This document shows, one piece after another, positions 27,778 through 36,460 of a stretch of 64,000 nt of DNA (position 1 is the stretch's first letter; every line of letters starts with the position of its first letter). Source of the stretch: JBAYIE01 sp965279165 (GTDB lineage: Bacteria > Bacteroidota > Bacteroidia > UKL13-3). The position numbers and the translations under genes were made by a program. The stretch is taken from contig OZ257140.1 of the NCBI GenBank assembly GCA_965279165.1, positions 2,914,001-2,978,000 of the forward strand, in the 5' to 3' direction. The notes beneath the pieces are model-generated. The model was not told where the DNA came from, searched no databases, and saw only the letters and a list, made by a program, of their open reading frames with translations.

Positions 27778-28410
27778 ATGAATACCAATTACGAAGAACA
27801 AATAAAAAACTGGATGTCCGATTGGCGCAAACGTTTCGAAGAAATGCAAGTACAATTTTCACTTGGTAAAATGGATGCAACCGAAACCTTTGAAAAGCAA
27901 AAGGAAATGTTGCGTAATGCAATTGTGGAATGGAAAAGTAACTTGGATAAGGCCGGCGACAAAGGAGAGGAGACGGTGACCGAAATGAAAGCGAAAATGG
28001 AATCTTTGATGTTGCAACTTAATTTAGGTAAAGCTGAAGGGAAAGATCTTTTCGAAGAACAACGCAAGAAAATCGAATTGGCTTTGCATGAAATCAAAGT
28101 ATCAGCCAAAACCAATTACGATGAAAAGTTCAATGAGATGATGACTGTATTTGAAACCAGCAGCCGCGCCTTTAAAACCGGATTGGAAATTTTACAACTG
28201 CAATTTGCTTTGGCAAAAATGGATTTGAAAACAGATGCCAAAGAAATGCAAGAACAGGTAAAGGATAAAATCGCTGAGATTACCAACTCCTACAAAGAAC
28301 TGCAACAAATTGGCATGCAAAACCTCGAAGACTGGGGCAAACAAATGCAAGCCGGTTACGAAAAAATGAAAACGATGTCGGAAGATTGGTTGAAAAAGAT
28401 GAAGGGATAG
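27778..28410 (+). CDS. Uncharacterised coiled-coil protein with three internal repeats
   Basis: 210 residues, no signal peptide, almost entirely helical and highly charged. Three segments align: MQVQFSLGKMDATETFEKQK (about 24-43), LMLQLNLGKAEGKDLFEEQR and LQLQFALAKMDLKTDAKEMQ, each followed by a further helix. The pattern suggests triplication of a ~55-residue amphipathic helical hairpin. Apolipophorin- or phasin-like binding to a hydrophobic surface is one possibility, but the family is not recognised. Single gene with its own promoter. Confidence 0.6.
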   Translation: MNTNYEEQIKNWMSDWRKRFEEMQVQFSLGKMDATETFEKQKEMLRNAIVEWKSNLDKAGDKGEETVTEMKAKMESLMLQLNLGKAEGKDLFEEQRKKIELALHEIKVSAKTNYDEKFNEMMTVFETSSRAFKTGLEILQLQFALAKMDLKTDAKEMQEQVKDKIAEITNSYKELQQIGMQNLEDWGKQMQAGYEKMKTMSEDWLKKMKG

Positions 28411-28414
28411 CTAC

Positions 28415-28480
28415 ACTTATATCTTATAACTTATATCTTATAACTTATATCTTATAACTTATAACTTATATCTTAAACTT
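28415..28480. repeat. Heptamer tandem repeat (ATCTTAT / AACTTAT)
   Basis: About nine 7-base units alternating ATCTTAT and AACTTAT between convergent genes. The unit differs by one base from the array at 20170-20249. Confidence 0.85.
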
Positions 28481-29726
28481 ATCCTAAGTTAATTTTCAAT
28501 CGCTGTCCGCTTTTAACCGTCTTACCTTTTAGGTGATTCCACTTACGGATTTCTTTAACGGTAACACCATATTTATCGGCAATTTTTGCAAGGTTATCGC
28601 CACGTTTTACTTTGTAAGTTATTTTAGATCCGGATTTGGTTGTTGTAGCGTATTTGCTTCTCGAATTATTTAGTGCGATTAATACTGAATCTTGGTTCGA
28701 CTTAAAGTCGGGATTGGTTTGTAAAGTGGTAAATAATTGTGCTTTGTGGTAAGGTAAATGGATAGTAACTGCAGTATTCGACATCGGTAACATACCTCTC
28801 TTTAAGGCAGGATTATATTGTTTAAGCTCCTCCGGATTCATGGCAAGGGCTTCTGCTAAACTATTTAAGTTATATCGATTATCAACTAAAATGGTATCCA
28901 TATAATAGTTGATCTGCACATTTTCGTCGGGATAAATATTGTGCTCCGAAGCATAATTCATTAAGTAAGCTGCTGCAACAAACGCAGGAACATAACCACG
29001 GGTTTCTCTTGGAAGGTATTTTTGAATTGCCCAGAAATTCTTGATTCCTCCGGCTTTGCGAATTGCTTTATTTACATTTCCCGGTCCACAGTTGTACGAG
29101 GCTATTACCAATAACCAGTCGCCATAAATACGATAAGAATTTGCCAGATATTTTATTGCAGCATCAGTCGATTTTTGAACATCCCTTCTTTCATCATAGG
29201 AAGCAGTTGTTTTTAATCCGTACATTCTGCCTGTAGGTGCCATAAACTGCCACATGCCGGCTGCGCCAACCGGTGATGTTGCCATTGGATTTAAAGCGGA
29301 TTCAATAACAGCCAGATATTTTAACTCAATCGGTAAACCACTTCTATCGAGTGCTTGTTCAAATGCTGGAAAATATAATTTAGACCAGGAAAGTACTTTG
29401 GCTGATAATTTACGTCTGCGTAAGGTATATAAATCGATATATGGCCTTACAAACTCATTGTACTCTAAGGGAATTCTCGATTCTAAAATCGAAAGCCGAT
29501 AAGCATAAACCGAATCTGCATAAATTGGAACATCTTGAACATCAAATCCGTATACATTTAAATCGCCTGAGGTTACTTGAGGGTATAAACGGCTGTTTAA
29601 TTTCAGGGTATTGGTATCAATCAACGACAACATTTCTTCATCCGCTACAAATGTGCCTCTAACTTGGGTAAATCCAAGTTGGGTTAAGGTTAAAAGTATG
29701 CTTAAGACGAATGCGTGTTTTCTCAT
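28479..29726 (-). CDS. Membrane-bound lytic transglycosylase with LysM (MltD-like)
   Basis: 415 residues with a signal peptide (ends near LGFTQ). The SLT domain contains LPIELKYLAVIESALNP, with the catalytic Glu in VIES, then SPVGAAGMWQFM and ASYNCGPGNVNKAI. A C-terminal LysM domain (TYKVKRGDNLAKIADKYGV ... WNHLKGKTVKSGQRL) targets it to peptidoglycan. It cleaves glycan strands to 1,6-anhydro products. The gene is monocistronic on the minus strand. Confidence 0.9.
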   Translation of the reverse strand: MRKHAFVLSILLTLTQLGFTQVRGTFVADEEMLSLIDTNTLKLNSRLYPQVTSGDLNVYGFDVQDVPIYADSVYAYRLSILESRIPLEYNEFVRPYIDLYTLRRRKLSAKVLSWSKLYFPAFEQALDRSGLPIELKYLAVIESALNPMATSPVGAAGMWQFMAPTGRMYGLKTTASYDERRDVQKSTDAAIKYLANSYRIYGDWLLVIASYNCGPGNVNKAIRKAGGIKNFWAIQKYLPRETRGYVPAFVAAAYLMNYASEHNIYPDENVQINYYMDTILVDNRYNLNSLAEALAMNPEELKQYNPALKRGMLPMSNTAVTIHLPYHKAQLFTTLQTNPDFKSNQDSVLIALNNSRSKYATTTKSGSKITYKVKRGDNLAKIADKYGVTVKEIRKWNHLKGKTVKSGQRLKINLG

Positions 29727-30050
29727 ATTTTAAAATAAATGGCTTTTTTACGGGATAACTTGAAAGCCAAGATATACAAAAATAGTAAATTAGAAAAACA
29801 TTTCCCAATTCCCTGCACAACCAAACGTAATTTATGTAGTATTAATTGTACAATATATCGTACCTAACCGGTTAGAAACCATGGTATGCCTAACCAAAGC
29901 CAAACGGATGGCGCTTTTATTCCCAATGATAAGGAAGTGGTTATTTTGGTGCATTTTCAAGAAAAGCGTTTTACCGGAGAAAAGATGCCAACCAATAATT
30001 CGTAAGGGTTAGGCATTTATGGGGTGAATTAAATACTTTTGCGTTAAGAG
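29727..30050. other. Intergenic region upstream of ribF
   Basis: 324 bases. It includes a possible 39-residue reading frame (listed separately) and TACTTTTG at 30034-30041, a good -7 box that would give a very short leader for ribF. No RFN riboswitch-like sequence is seen. Confidence 0.5.
29886..30005 (+). CDS. Possible 39-residue small protein
   Basis: The frame begins MPNQSQTDGAFIPNDKEVV and ends at TAA. Codon choice (GAT, AAG, GAA, GTG, GTT) looks coding-like, but a second frame over the same bases (from 29881) is also open. There is no recognised homology and no clear ribosome binding site. It could equally be a remnant. Confidence 0.2.
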   Translation: MPNQSQTDGAFIPNDKEVVILVHFQEKRFTGEKMPTNNS

Positions 30051-30986
30051 ATGAAGATATACCGAAGTTTAAAAGATATTCCCAAAATCAATAATGCTGT
30101 AGTTACACAAGGAACTTTTGATGGTGTTCATGCTGCCCATCAAGTGATTATCGATAAATTAAAGTCTGTTGCTGCCAATCATCAAGGCGAAACAGTGGTA
30201 GTAACTTTTCATCCGCATCCGCGCATTGTATTGTATCCCGACGACCATGGTTTAAAATTATTACAATCGCTTGAAGAGAAGGTGGAAGTAATGGAGCACC
30301 TCGGAATTGATCATCTGATTGTGATTCCATTTACAAGGGAGTTTTCACGATTGAGTTCCATGCAATTTATCCGCGATATTATTGTAAATCGAATTGGTGC
30401 CCGTTATTTGGTGGTTGGGTATAACCATCGGTTTGGTAAAAACAGAGAAGGCGACCACGACCAATTAAACGAATATGCTAGGTTATATGATTTTGAAGTG
30501 ATCGAAATTCCGGAACAAGATATCGATAACATAGCAGTGAGTTCTACCAAAATCAGAAAAGCACTTGAAGCAGGAGATATTATAACCGCGAATAAGTATT
30601 TACTCAAACCATTTCTGTTAAAAGGAAAAGTAATCAAAGGCAAACAATTGGGAAGAACCATTGGATTTCCAACTGCAAATATACTGGTAGATGATTTGGA
30701 TAAATTAATTCCGGCCGATGGCGTTTATGCCGTAAATATTTTTATACACAATAAGAAGTACAAAGCCATGCTTAATTCGGGATATCGCCCAACCGTAAAC
30801 GGAACCCACCATGCAATTGAGGTTCATGTATTTGACTTCAACCAAGAAATTTATGGGGAAGAAATTACCATTCAGTTTGTTGATAAACTTAGGGAGGAGT
30901 TTAAGTTTGATAGCGTGGATGAATTAAGAAATCAGCTCGAAAAAGATAAATTGCATGCCTTATCAAAATTGGTAGCTGCAAATTGA
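30051..30986 (+). CDS. ribF: Bifunctional riboflavin kinase/FAD synthetase
   Basis: 311 residues. The N-terminal FAD synthetase nucleotidyltransferase domain has TQGTFDGVHAAHQ (family GxFDGVHxGH; one Gly is Ala here) and VVGYNHRFGKNREGD, then AVSSTKIRKALEAGD. The C-terminal flavokinase domain has GRTIGFPTANI and GVYAVNI. It makes FMN and FAD from riboflavin and ATP. The stop overlaps the M23 peptidase start by three to four bases. Confidence 0.92.
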   Translation: MKIYRSLKDIPKINNAVVTQGTFDGVHAAHQVIIDKLKSVAANHQGETVVVTFHPHPRIVLYPDDHGLKLLQSLEEKVEVMEHLGIDHLIVIPFTREFSRLSSMQFIRDIIVNRIGARYLVVGYNHRFGKNREGDHDQLNEYARLYDFEVIEIPEQDIDNIAVSSTKIRKALEAGDIITANKYLLKPFLLKGKVIKGKQLGRTIGFPTANILVDDLDKLIPADGVYAVNIFIHNKKYKAMLNSGYRPTVNGTHHAIEVHVFDFNQEIYGEEITIQFVDKLREEFKFDSVDELRNQLEKDKLHALSKLVAAN

Positions 30987-31933
30987 AAAAGTATTTATTA
31001 CGTATATCTTTTATTCTTATAGTTAGTATCTGTTCCTCTGTTGTTTCCTTGTATGCACAAGTGGAAGAAGAAGATTCAGTAATTACACTGGAGGAAGTGG
31101 AGGAAGAAATGGAAGGTGACGATATTGATCCGAATTATACCGGATACTCTGACATTACATATTGGGATGTTTTGCGCGACCCCAATATGAAATTTGATTC
31201 CACCTTAATACCGGCAACCGAATTCTATCCTTTTGGATGGGATACTATGACCATCAATCCATATAAAGTGGATTTAAGATCCATGAATGATACGATTTTG
31301 CTGGCTCTTCGGGATAGTATGGATTGTTCTTTTCACCCACCGGCAATCGGCGATTTAACTTCAACATTTGGATTTCGAACTTGGGGAAGAAGGGCAAAAT
31401 TTCACTATGGAGTAGATGTAAGGATGGAAGTTGGCGATCCGGTTTATGCGATTTTTGATGGAGTGGTAAGAATTGCAAAGCGAAGTGCAGACTATGGTTA
31501 TGTGGTACTTATCCGCCATTATAATGGTATTGAAACCTTATACGCCCATTTTAATCAATTGTTGGTTTATACCGGTAAAACCGTAAGGTCAGGAGATATT
31601 ATTGGTTTGGCGGGAACCACAGGAAGATCAACCGGACCACATTTACATTTTGAAGTAAGATTTAAAGGTGAAAAAGTCGACCCTAGTAAGATTATCTATT
31701 TCCCTAATGGATCATTGATGAGCGATACCTTACAAATTGACAAGAGTTGTTTCAAACATTTGTATGAGGTAAAAGCAAAAAAATTAAAATCTCGATATCA
31801 TGTGGTAAGACGAGGCGAAACATTGGGTAAAATTGCTTATCGATATGGTACAAGTGTAAAAAATCTTGCCCGACTCAATGGAATCTCAACCAAAACCAAA
31901 TTAAGAGCTGGCCGGCGTATTCGGATAAGATAA
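30983..31933 (+). CDS. M23 peptidoglycan endopeptidase with C-terminal LysM
   Basis: 316 residues. The signal peptide ends near SLYAQ, followed by a very acidic linker. The LytM/M23 domain has zinc ligands in HYGVDVRM, and GPHLHFEVRF with HxH, with TLYAHFNQL between. A C-terminal LysM (YHVVRRGETLGKIAYRYGT) binds peptidoglycan. Translation starts at TTG inside the ribF stop (TTGA overlap), so it is coupled to ribF; no in-frame ATG precedes the signal peptide. Confidence 0.88.
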   Translation: MKKYLLRISFILIVSICSSVVSLYAQVEEEDSVITLEEVEEEMEGDDIDPNYTGYSDITYWDVLRDPNMKFDSTLIPATEFYPFGWDTMTINPYKVDLRSMNDTILLALRDSMDCSFHPPAIGDLTSTFGFRTWGRRAKFHYGVDVRMEVGDPVYAIFDGVVRIAKRSADYGYVVLIRHYNGIETLYAHFNQLLVYTGKTVRSGDIIGLAGTTGRSTGPHLHFEVRFKGEKVDPSKIIYFPNGSLMSDTLQIDKSCFKHLYEVKAKKLKSRYHVVRRGETLGKIAYRYGTSVKNLARLNGISTKTKLRAGRRIRIR

Positions 31934-32087
31934 ATATGGGTAAAATAGCCTTCCACTGCCTATTACTAAAACACACAGTACAAAAACACTAAGTGCACTC
32001 CTCAACAATTCAATATATCAACAGATCTTCTTATGACAAATTGTAATAATTGTTTATTTTCGTCCACTTTTAAAGAATTATAGAAAT

Positions 32088-33431
32088 ATGAAAATAGCGG
32101 TTGTAGGTACAGGATACGTAGGCTTAGTTACCGGTGCTTGTTTGTCGGATGTTGGTATAGATGTTACCTGTATTGATATAGATAAGAAGAAAATTGAAAA
32201 TTTAAATAATGGAATTCTCCCGATATACGAACCCGGCTTGGAGGAAATAGTGGAACGCAATGTGAAATCAGGTCGTTTGCAGTTTTCAACCAGTTTGGCC
32301 GAAAGTATACATGGTTGTGATGTAGCATTTATTGCGGTAGGAACACCTCCTGGTGAGGATGGAAGTGCAGACCTGAAATATGTGTTGGGTGTGGCAAAGG
32401 AAATCGGCGAACATGTTGATGAATATATCGTTGTAGTTACCAAAAGTACGGTTCCTGTAGGAACAGCCATTAAAGTTAAAAAGACATTACAAGATGCATT
32501 AGATATACGTAAATCACGAACTACTTTTGATGTGGCTTCAAACCCTGAATTTTTAAAAGAAGGTGCAGCAATTGCCGACTTTCAAAAACCTGACAGAATT
32601 GTGATTGGCGTAGAATCACATCAAGCTGAAGATGTAATGCGCAAATTGTACCGTCCGTTTTTAATGAATGGTCATCCCATAATTTTTATGGATATACCAT
32701 CAGCAGAAATGACTAAGTATGCTGCCAATGCTATGCTTGCTACTAAAATTAGTTTCATGAATGATGTAGCTAACTTATGTGAAATAGTAGGCGCAGATAT
32801 TAACTTGGTTAGAAAGGGAATTGGATCCGACCCCCGAATCGGTAATAAATTTATTTATCCAGGAATTGGTTATGGAGGTTCTTGCTTTCCTAAAGATGTT
32901 AAGGCTTTGGTTAGAACTGCAAAAGAAAACGGACATAACATGCGAATCCTGCAAGCTGTTGAAGACGTGAACGAAGACCAGAAACATGTTTTGTTTAATA
33001 AAGTAACCAAGCATTATAATGGAGAGCTAAAAGGAAAAACTTTTGCGATTTGGGGACTATCCTTTAAACCTAAAACGGATGATATGCGTGAAGCACCATC
33101 TTTGGTTATTATTGATTCGATCTTAAAAGCAGGAGGGAAGGTTAAAACATTTGATCCTGTTGCCATGCATGAGGCTAAAAAGGATTTAGGTGAACAGGTA
33201 GAATATTGCAAAGACCAATACGATACCCTTATTGATGCTGATGCTTTGTTGATTGCTACCGAATGGCCTGAATTTCGCTCACCAAACTTTAATGTGATGG
33301 CAAAACTGATGAAAGCAAAAGTGATATTTGATGGTAGAAATATTTTCGAATTGGAAGAAATGAGGGAACTTGGCTTTACTTATTATTGTATCGGAATCAA
33401 CACTTCAAAAAATACCGCAAATGCCAGCTAA
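32088..33431 (+). CDS. ugd: UDP-glucose 6-dehydrogenase
   Basis: 447 residues. The N-terminal NAD-binding motif GTGYVGLVTGACLSDVG, EFLKEGAA, and catalytic cysteine in GYGGSCFPKD identify the UDP-glucose/GDP-mannose dehydrogenase family; the C-terminal domain (GLSFKPKTDDMREAPS) is intact. It oxidises UDP-glucose to UDP-glucuronate. It overlaps the next gene by 11 bases, and that gene uses its product. TATTTTCG at 32055-32062 resembles a -7 box. Confidence 0.93.
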   Translation: MKIAVVGTGYVGLVTGACLSDVGIDVTCIDIDKKKIENLNNGILPIYEPGLEEIVERNVKSGRLQFSTSLAESIHGCDVAFIAVGTPPGEDGSADLKYVLGVAKEIGEHVDEYIVVVTKSTVPVGTAIKVKKTLQDALDIRKSRTTFDVASNPEFLKEGAAIADFQKPDRIVIGVESHQAEDVMRKLYRPFLMNGHPIIFMDIPSAEMTKYAANAMLATKISFMNDVANLCEIVGADINLVRKGIGSDPRIGNKFIYPGIGYGGSCFPKDVKALVRTAKENGHNMRILQAVEDVNEDQKHVLFNKVTKHYNGELKGKTFAIWGLSFKPKTDDMREAPSLVIIDSILKAGGKVKTFDPVAMHEAKKDLGEQVEYCKDQYDTLIDADALLIATEWPEFRSPNFNVMAKLMKAKVIFDGRNIFELEEMRELGFTYYCIGINTSKNTANAS

Positions 33432-34395
33432 ACGTATATTAATTACCGGTGCAGCCGGATTTTTGGGTTCCCATTTATGTGATCGTTTTATTAAAGAAGG
33501 TTACGAAGTATTGGGAATGGATAACCTTATAACAGGTGATTTGAATAATATTCAACATTTGTTTAAATTAAAGGAATTTGAATTCTATAACCATGATGTA
33601 AGTAAGTTCATACATGTATCAGGAAAAATAGATTATATCCTGCATTTTGCTTCGCCGGCAAGTCCGATTGATTATTTGAAAATTCCAATTCAAACATTAA
33701 AAGTGGGTTCGTTGGGTATTCATAATTGTCTTGGTTTGGCTAGGGTAAAGAATGCTCGTGTTTTAATTGCCTCTACAAGCGAAGTGTATGGCGATCCATT
33801 GGTTCATCCCCAAAACGAAGAGTATTGGGGAAATGTTAATCCGGTTGGTCCTCGTGGTGTTTACGATGAAGCCAAACGTTTTCAAGAAGCAATGACAATG
33901 GCCTACCATACTTACCATGGACTTGAAACACGGATTGTACGTATTTTTAATACCTATGGTCCACGCATGCGATTAAATGATGGAAGGGTATTGCCGGCAT
34001 TTATTGGTCAAGCATTACGTGGTGAAGATCTTACCGTATTTGGCGACGGTTCACAAACCCGTTCGTTTTGTTATGTTGATGATTTGATCGAAGGTATTTA
34101 CAGGTTATTGTTAAGCGATTATGCCTATCCGGTTAATATTGGTAATCCCGATGAAATCACCATTAAACAATTTGGTGAAGAAATTATCAAATTAACAGGT
34201 ACCACCCAACAATTGATTTTGAAACCTTTGCCAAAGGATGACCCTAAACAACGCCAGCCGGATATTACATTGGCTCGTAAAATTTTAGGATGGGAACCAA
34301 AGGTGAATCGTGCAGATGGACTAAAAATCACCTACGAGTATTTTAAAAATCTTCCTAAAGAAGAATTATACAAATCAGCGCATCGTTTCGAATAA
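33421..34395 (+). CDS. uxs: UDP-glucuronate decarboxylase (UDP-xylose synthase)
   Basis: 324 residues, extended SDR. It has TGAAGFLGSHL at the N-terminus, HFASPASPIDY, and the active-site tyrosine/lysine in GVYDEAKRFQE, plus TYGPRMRLNDGRV. These are characteristic of UXS enzymes that convert UDP-glucuronate to UDP-xylose. The ATG at 33421 lies within the last codons of ugd, so the two steps are co-translated. The product probably feeds surface polysaccharide. Confidence 0.9.
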   Translation: MPAKRILITGAAGFLGSHLCDRFIKEGYEVLGMDNLITGDLNNIQHLFKLKEFEFYNHDVSKFIHVSGKIDYILHFASPASPIDYLKIPIQTLKVGSLGIHNCLGLARVKNARVLIASTSEVYGDPLVHPQNEEYWGNVNPVGPRGVYDEAKRFQEAMTMAYHTYHGLETRIVRIFNTYGPRMRLNDGRVLPAFIGQALRGEDLTVFGDGSQTRSFCYVDDLIEGIYRLLLSDYAYPVNIGNPDEITIKQFGEEIIKLTGTTQQLILKPLPKDDPKQRQPDITLARKILGWEPKVNRADGLKITYEYFKNLPKEELYKSAHRFE

Positions 34396-34396
34396 T

Positions 34397-35269
34397 TTAT
34401 TCTTCAAGAATTATATACATCGTTATTCTTTGGTAAACCGAATCATTCACCAATGGAATGTTTTTTAGGTCCTGCAATCTTTTATAAAACCCATGTTGTG
34501 TGCGGTAGTTTATCAAAGCTTGGGATATTTTGTACTTAAAATATGGATGTGTTTTTAGCTCTTCGATTCTTACTTTATTAAGAGAGTAGCGTCTGGCTTT
34601 ATCCGGATTGACGATGATCTTTCCTTCCAAATCATACAAAAGATCAATATCAAATCCCCAAACTTCGGTAAGCTGATTTAAATGGATAAATCCACCAAGT
34701 TTGTAGCGGTAGTCAAGTATGCGATGCGTTAAAGCCGGACCAATTTTATATAAGGAAACTATTTGCGTAGAATCTGCTCCATTGAGTTCAATTGGATATT
34801 GTTGCCTGCATTTCTTAAAGGAAGTATCCAATATCTTATTATCTGTAACATTGCCAATATGTACTTGAGGAATTAATTTCGCTATCAATTCCTTTTCTAG
34901 GCCATATATTTTATTCAAATCTTTTGGAAATCGAAATTGCCCCCCTTTTTCTTTGAAATGTTGTATGGTTTGGATGTTTGATTCTGACATTCCTAATTTC
35001 CTGAAAGTCTTGTCAGTTGCCGTATTCGGATCGAATTTCAAGTTTTCGATATCCGTTAATACTAACGAATCACTACTTTTCTTAATAGAATCATCGCGCA
35101 GGTAAAATATTTTCAAATCCGCAACCGGAGGCGGAAACACCATGCTGTAAAGGTCGGGAAGGAAAATTACAAATGCGATGAGGATGAGTAGAGCAGTAAA
35201 TCCTTTTCTTTCCTGGTTATTGAAATAGAAAAAGGATTTGAATAAGTTTTCAATCTTTTTTGGTTTCAT
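34397..35269 (-). CDS. Membrane-anchored helix-hairpin-helix (ComEA-like) protein
   Basis: 290 residues. One transmembrane helix (about 22-42, FTALLILIAFVIFLPDLY) precedes repeated HhH DNA-binding motifs: FDPNTATDKTFRKLGMS, ELNGADSTQIVSLYKIGPALTHRIL and SLNKVRIEELKTHP. This matches ComEA-type proteins that bind incoming DNA in the periplasm. Its start overlaps by 20 bases the small membrane protein upstream, suggesting one transcript. Confidence 0.8.
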   Translation of the reverse strand: MKPKKIENLFKSFFYFNNQERKGFTALLILIAFVIFLPDLYSMVFPPPVADLKIFYLRDDSIKKSSDSLVLTDIENLKFDPNTATDKTFRKLGMSESNIQTIQHFKEKGGQFRFPKDLNKIYGLEKELIAKLIPQVHIGNVTDNKILDTSFKKCRQQYPIELNGADSTQIVSLYKIGPALTHRILDYRYKLGGFIHLNQLTEVWGFDIDLLYDLEGKIIVNPDKARRYSLNKVRIEELKTHPYFKYKISQALINYRTQHGFYKRLQDLKNIPLVNDSVYQRITMYIILEE

Positions 35270-35378
35270 TAGGCTTCTTCTGTTTGTAAACGAAGAAGTA
35301 ATATAGTAAAACAGCTACGAAAATCCCAAAAAAAGTTTCAGTTGCCATCCAAACCCAGAAGTTTTCTCCCCAATTCAT
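35250..35378 (-). CDS. Small single-span membrane protein (42 residues)
   Basis: The frame reads MNWGENFWVWMATETFFGIF and continues with a hydrophobic stretch rich in Val, Leu, Tyr and Phe (about 16-31), then a basic tail KQKKPNETKKD. That is one transmembrane helix with the positive end inside. The stop lies 17 bases inside the ComEA-like gene, a common coupling arrangement. No family recognised. Confidence 0.6.
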   Translation of the reverse strand: MNWGENFWVWMATETFFGIFVAVLLYYFFVYKQKKPNETKKD

Positions 35379-35530
35379 GTTGTTTTTAATTTATTAAAGT
35401 GAGAAATGCACCAATTTTTCATAAAGCAATTCAACACTATACCGCAAATATAATCATGGCTGTTGGTAATCTGATTATCTTTTATTGAAAGTACCCATGA
35501 ACCCATTCATCCAATCATTCATAATCCATT

Positions 35531-35580
35531 CCCGCATGTAAAAACTACGTCGTGCCTCCTTGTTTTTATCGCGCGGGATT
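35531..35580. repeat. 50-bp hairpin element, copy B
   Basis: Identical to copy A (20097-20146) except for one base in the loop region. The shared end GCGGGATTGAT also occurs beside the palindromes in the tRNA-Trp array. Confidence 0.85.
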
Positions 35581-35647
35581 GATTCGCCTAGCGTCTCATC
35601 AACATCCATCCAATCATTCATCATTCATAATTCATCATTCACATCGT

Positions 35648-35678
35648 TTTCATCTCAATAAGAAAATCCTTACTTTTG
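35648..35678 (+). promoter_or_regulatory. Putative promoter of the outer-membrane protein gene
   Basis: TTTC, 19 bases, then TACTTTTG (exact -7 match). The ATG at 35687 follows 8 bases later, so the mRNA would be nearly leaderless. Confidence 0.4.
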
Positions 35679-35686
35679 TTTATTCC

Positions 35687-36460
35687 ATGGGCAATCGGTT
35701 TCTTTTTTTATATATTATATTCACGCCAATCTATCTGGTTGCTCAGGTACCTTCTTCAAAAATGGATTATATGGAAGGAGGAAACCGTATTCTTGATTTT
35801 AAAATAACCTACACGTATCAATATGTTGAAGGAGATATGGCTCAACGTTTTGGTAATCTTAACCATGTTGGTGGTGGTATTGTATATAAAACCAAAAAAA
35901 ACTGGGCAGCTGAGTTAGAGTTGGGATACCAGTTTGGAAATGAAGTAAAAGAACCGGGGTTATTGTATTTTCTCACCAACAGCAGTGGTGTAGTAATGAA
36001 CAGCGGAGGTTATCCTGCTAATTATACGTTAGGCGAAAGAGGGTTTAATTTCACCGTTAAAATGGGGAAGGTATTTGCACTTTCAGATTATAACCGAAAC
36101 TCAGGTATAATGGTAATGGTCGGAGCCGGATATTATATGCATAAAATTAATATCCAGAATAAAGCCAACGATATTCCAATGCTAACAGAGGACTTAAAGA
36201 AAGGATACGACAGATTAAGTGGCGGTTTTGGTCTAACTGAATTTATAGGTTATATGTTTCATAGCCAGAACCGCTTTATTAATTTTTATATAGGATTTGA
36301 TTTTGTACAATCGTTTACCAAAAGTATTCGCGGTTATAATTACGATCAAATGCAATTCGATACTAAAAAGCGAATGGATGTTACCAATGGATTGAGGGTT
36401 GGTTGGTTAATACCTGTATATTTAAATGCAGCCGACGAAGACGAATTTGATTTTAAATGA
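35687..36460 (+). CDS. Probable outer-membrane beta-barrel protein
   Basis: 257 residues. The signal peptide covers about 1-19 (ends YLVAQ). The mature part alternates polar and hydrophobic residues in Gly/Tyr-rich strands (WAAELELGYQFGNE, GIMVMVGAGYYMHKI, FYIGFDFVQSF), typical of an outer-membrane barrel. No specific family recognised. It overlaps the start of waaA by four bases, so it may be co-expressed with LPS core assembly. Confidence 0.65.
   Translation: MGNRFLFLYIIFTPIYLVAQVPSSKMDYMEGGNRILDFKITYTYQYVEGDMAQRFGNLNHVGGGIVYKTKKNWAAELELGYQFGNEVKEPGLLYFLTNSSGVVMNSGGYPANYTLGERGFNFTVKMGKVFALSDYNRNSGIMVMVGAGYYMHKINIQNKANDIPMLTEDLKKGYDRLSGGFGLTEFIGYMFHSQNRFINFYIGFDFVQSFTKSIRGYNYDQMQFDTKKRMDVTNGLRVGWLIPVYLNAADEDEFDFK

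Larger units (their letters stand above)
35379..35686. other. Intergenic region with hairpin element and heptamer tract
   Basis: 308 bases holding hairpin copy B (35531-35580) and a CATTCAT-type tract (about 35596-35642). A reading frame extends leftwards through it from the next gene, but it translates repeat sequence and is not taken as coding. Confidence 0.6.

Noticed and set aside
35552..35686. 45-residue N-terminal extension of the outer-membrane barrel gene
   Set aside because: It would translate the hairpin element and heptamer tract and bury the signal peptide; the ATG at 35687 restores a normal signal sequence.
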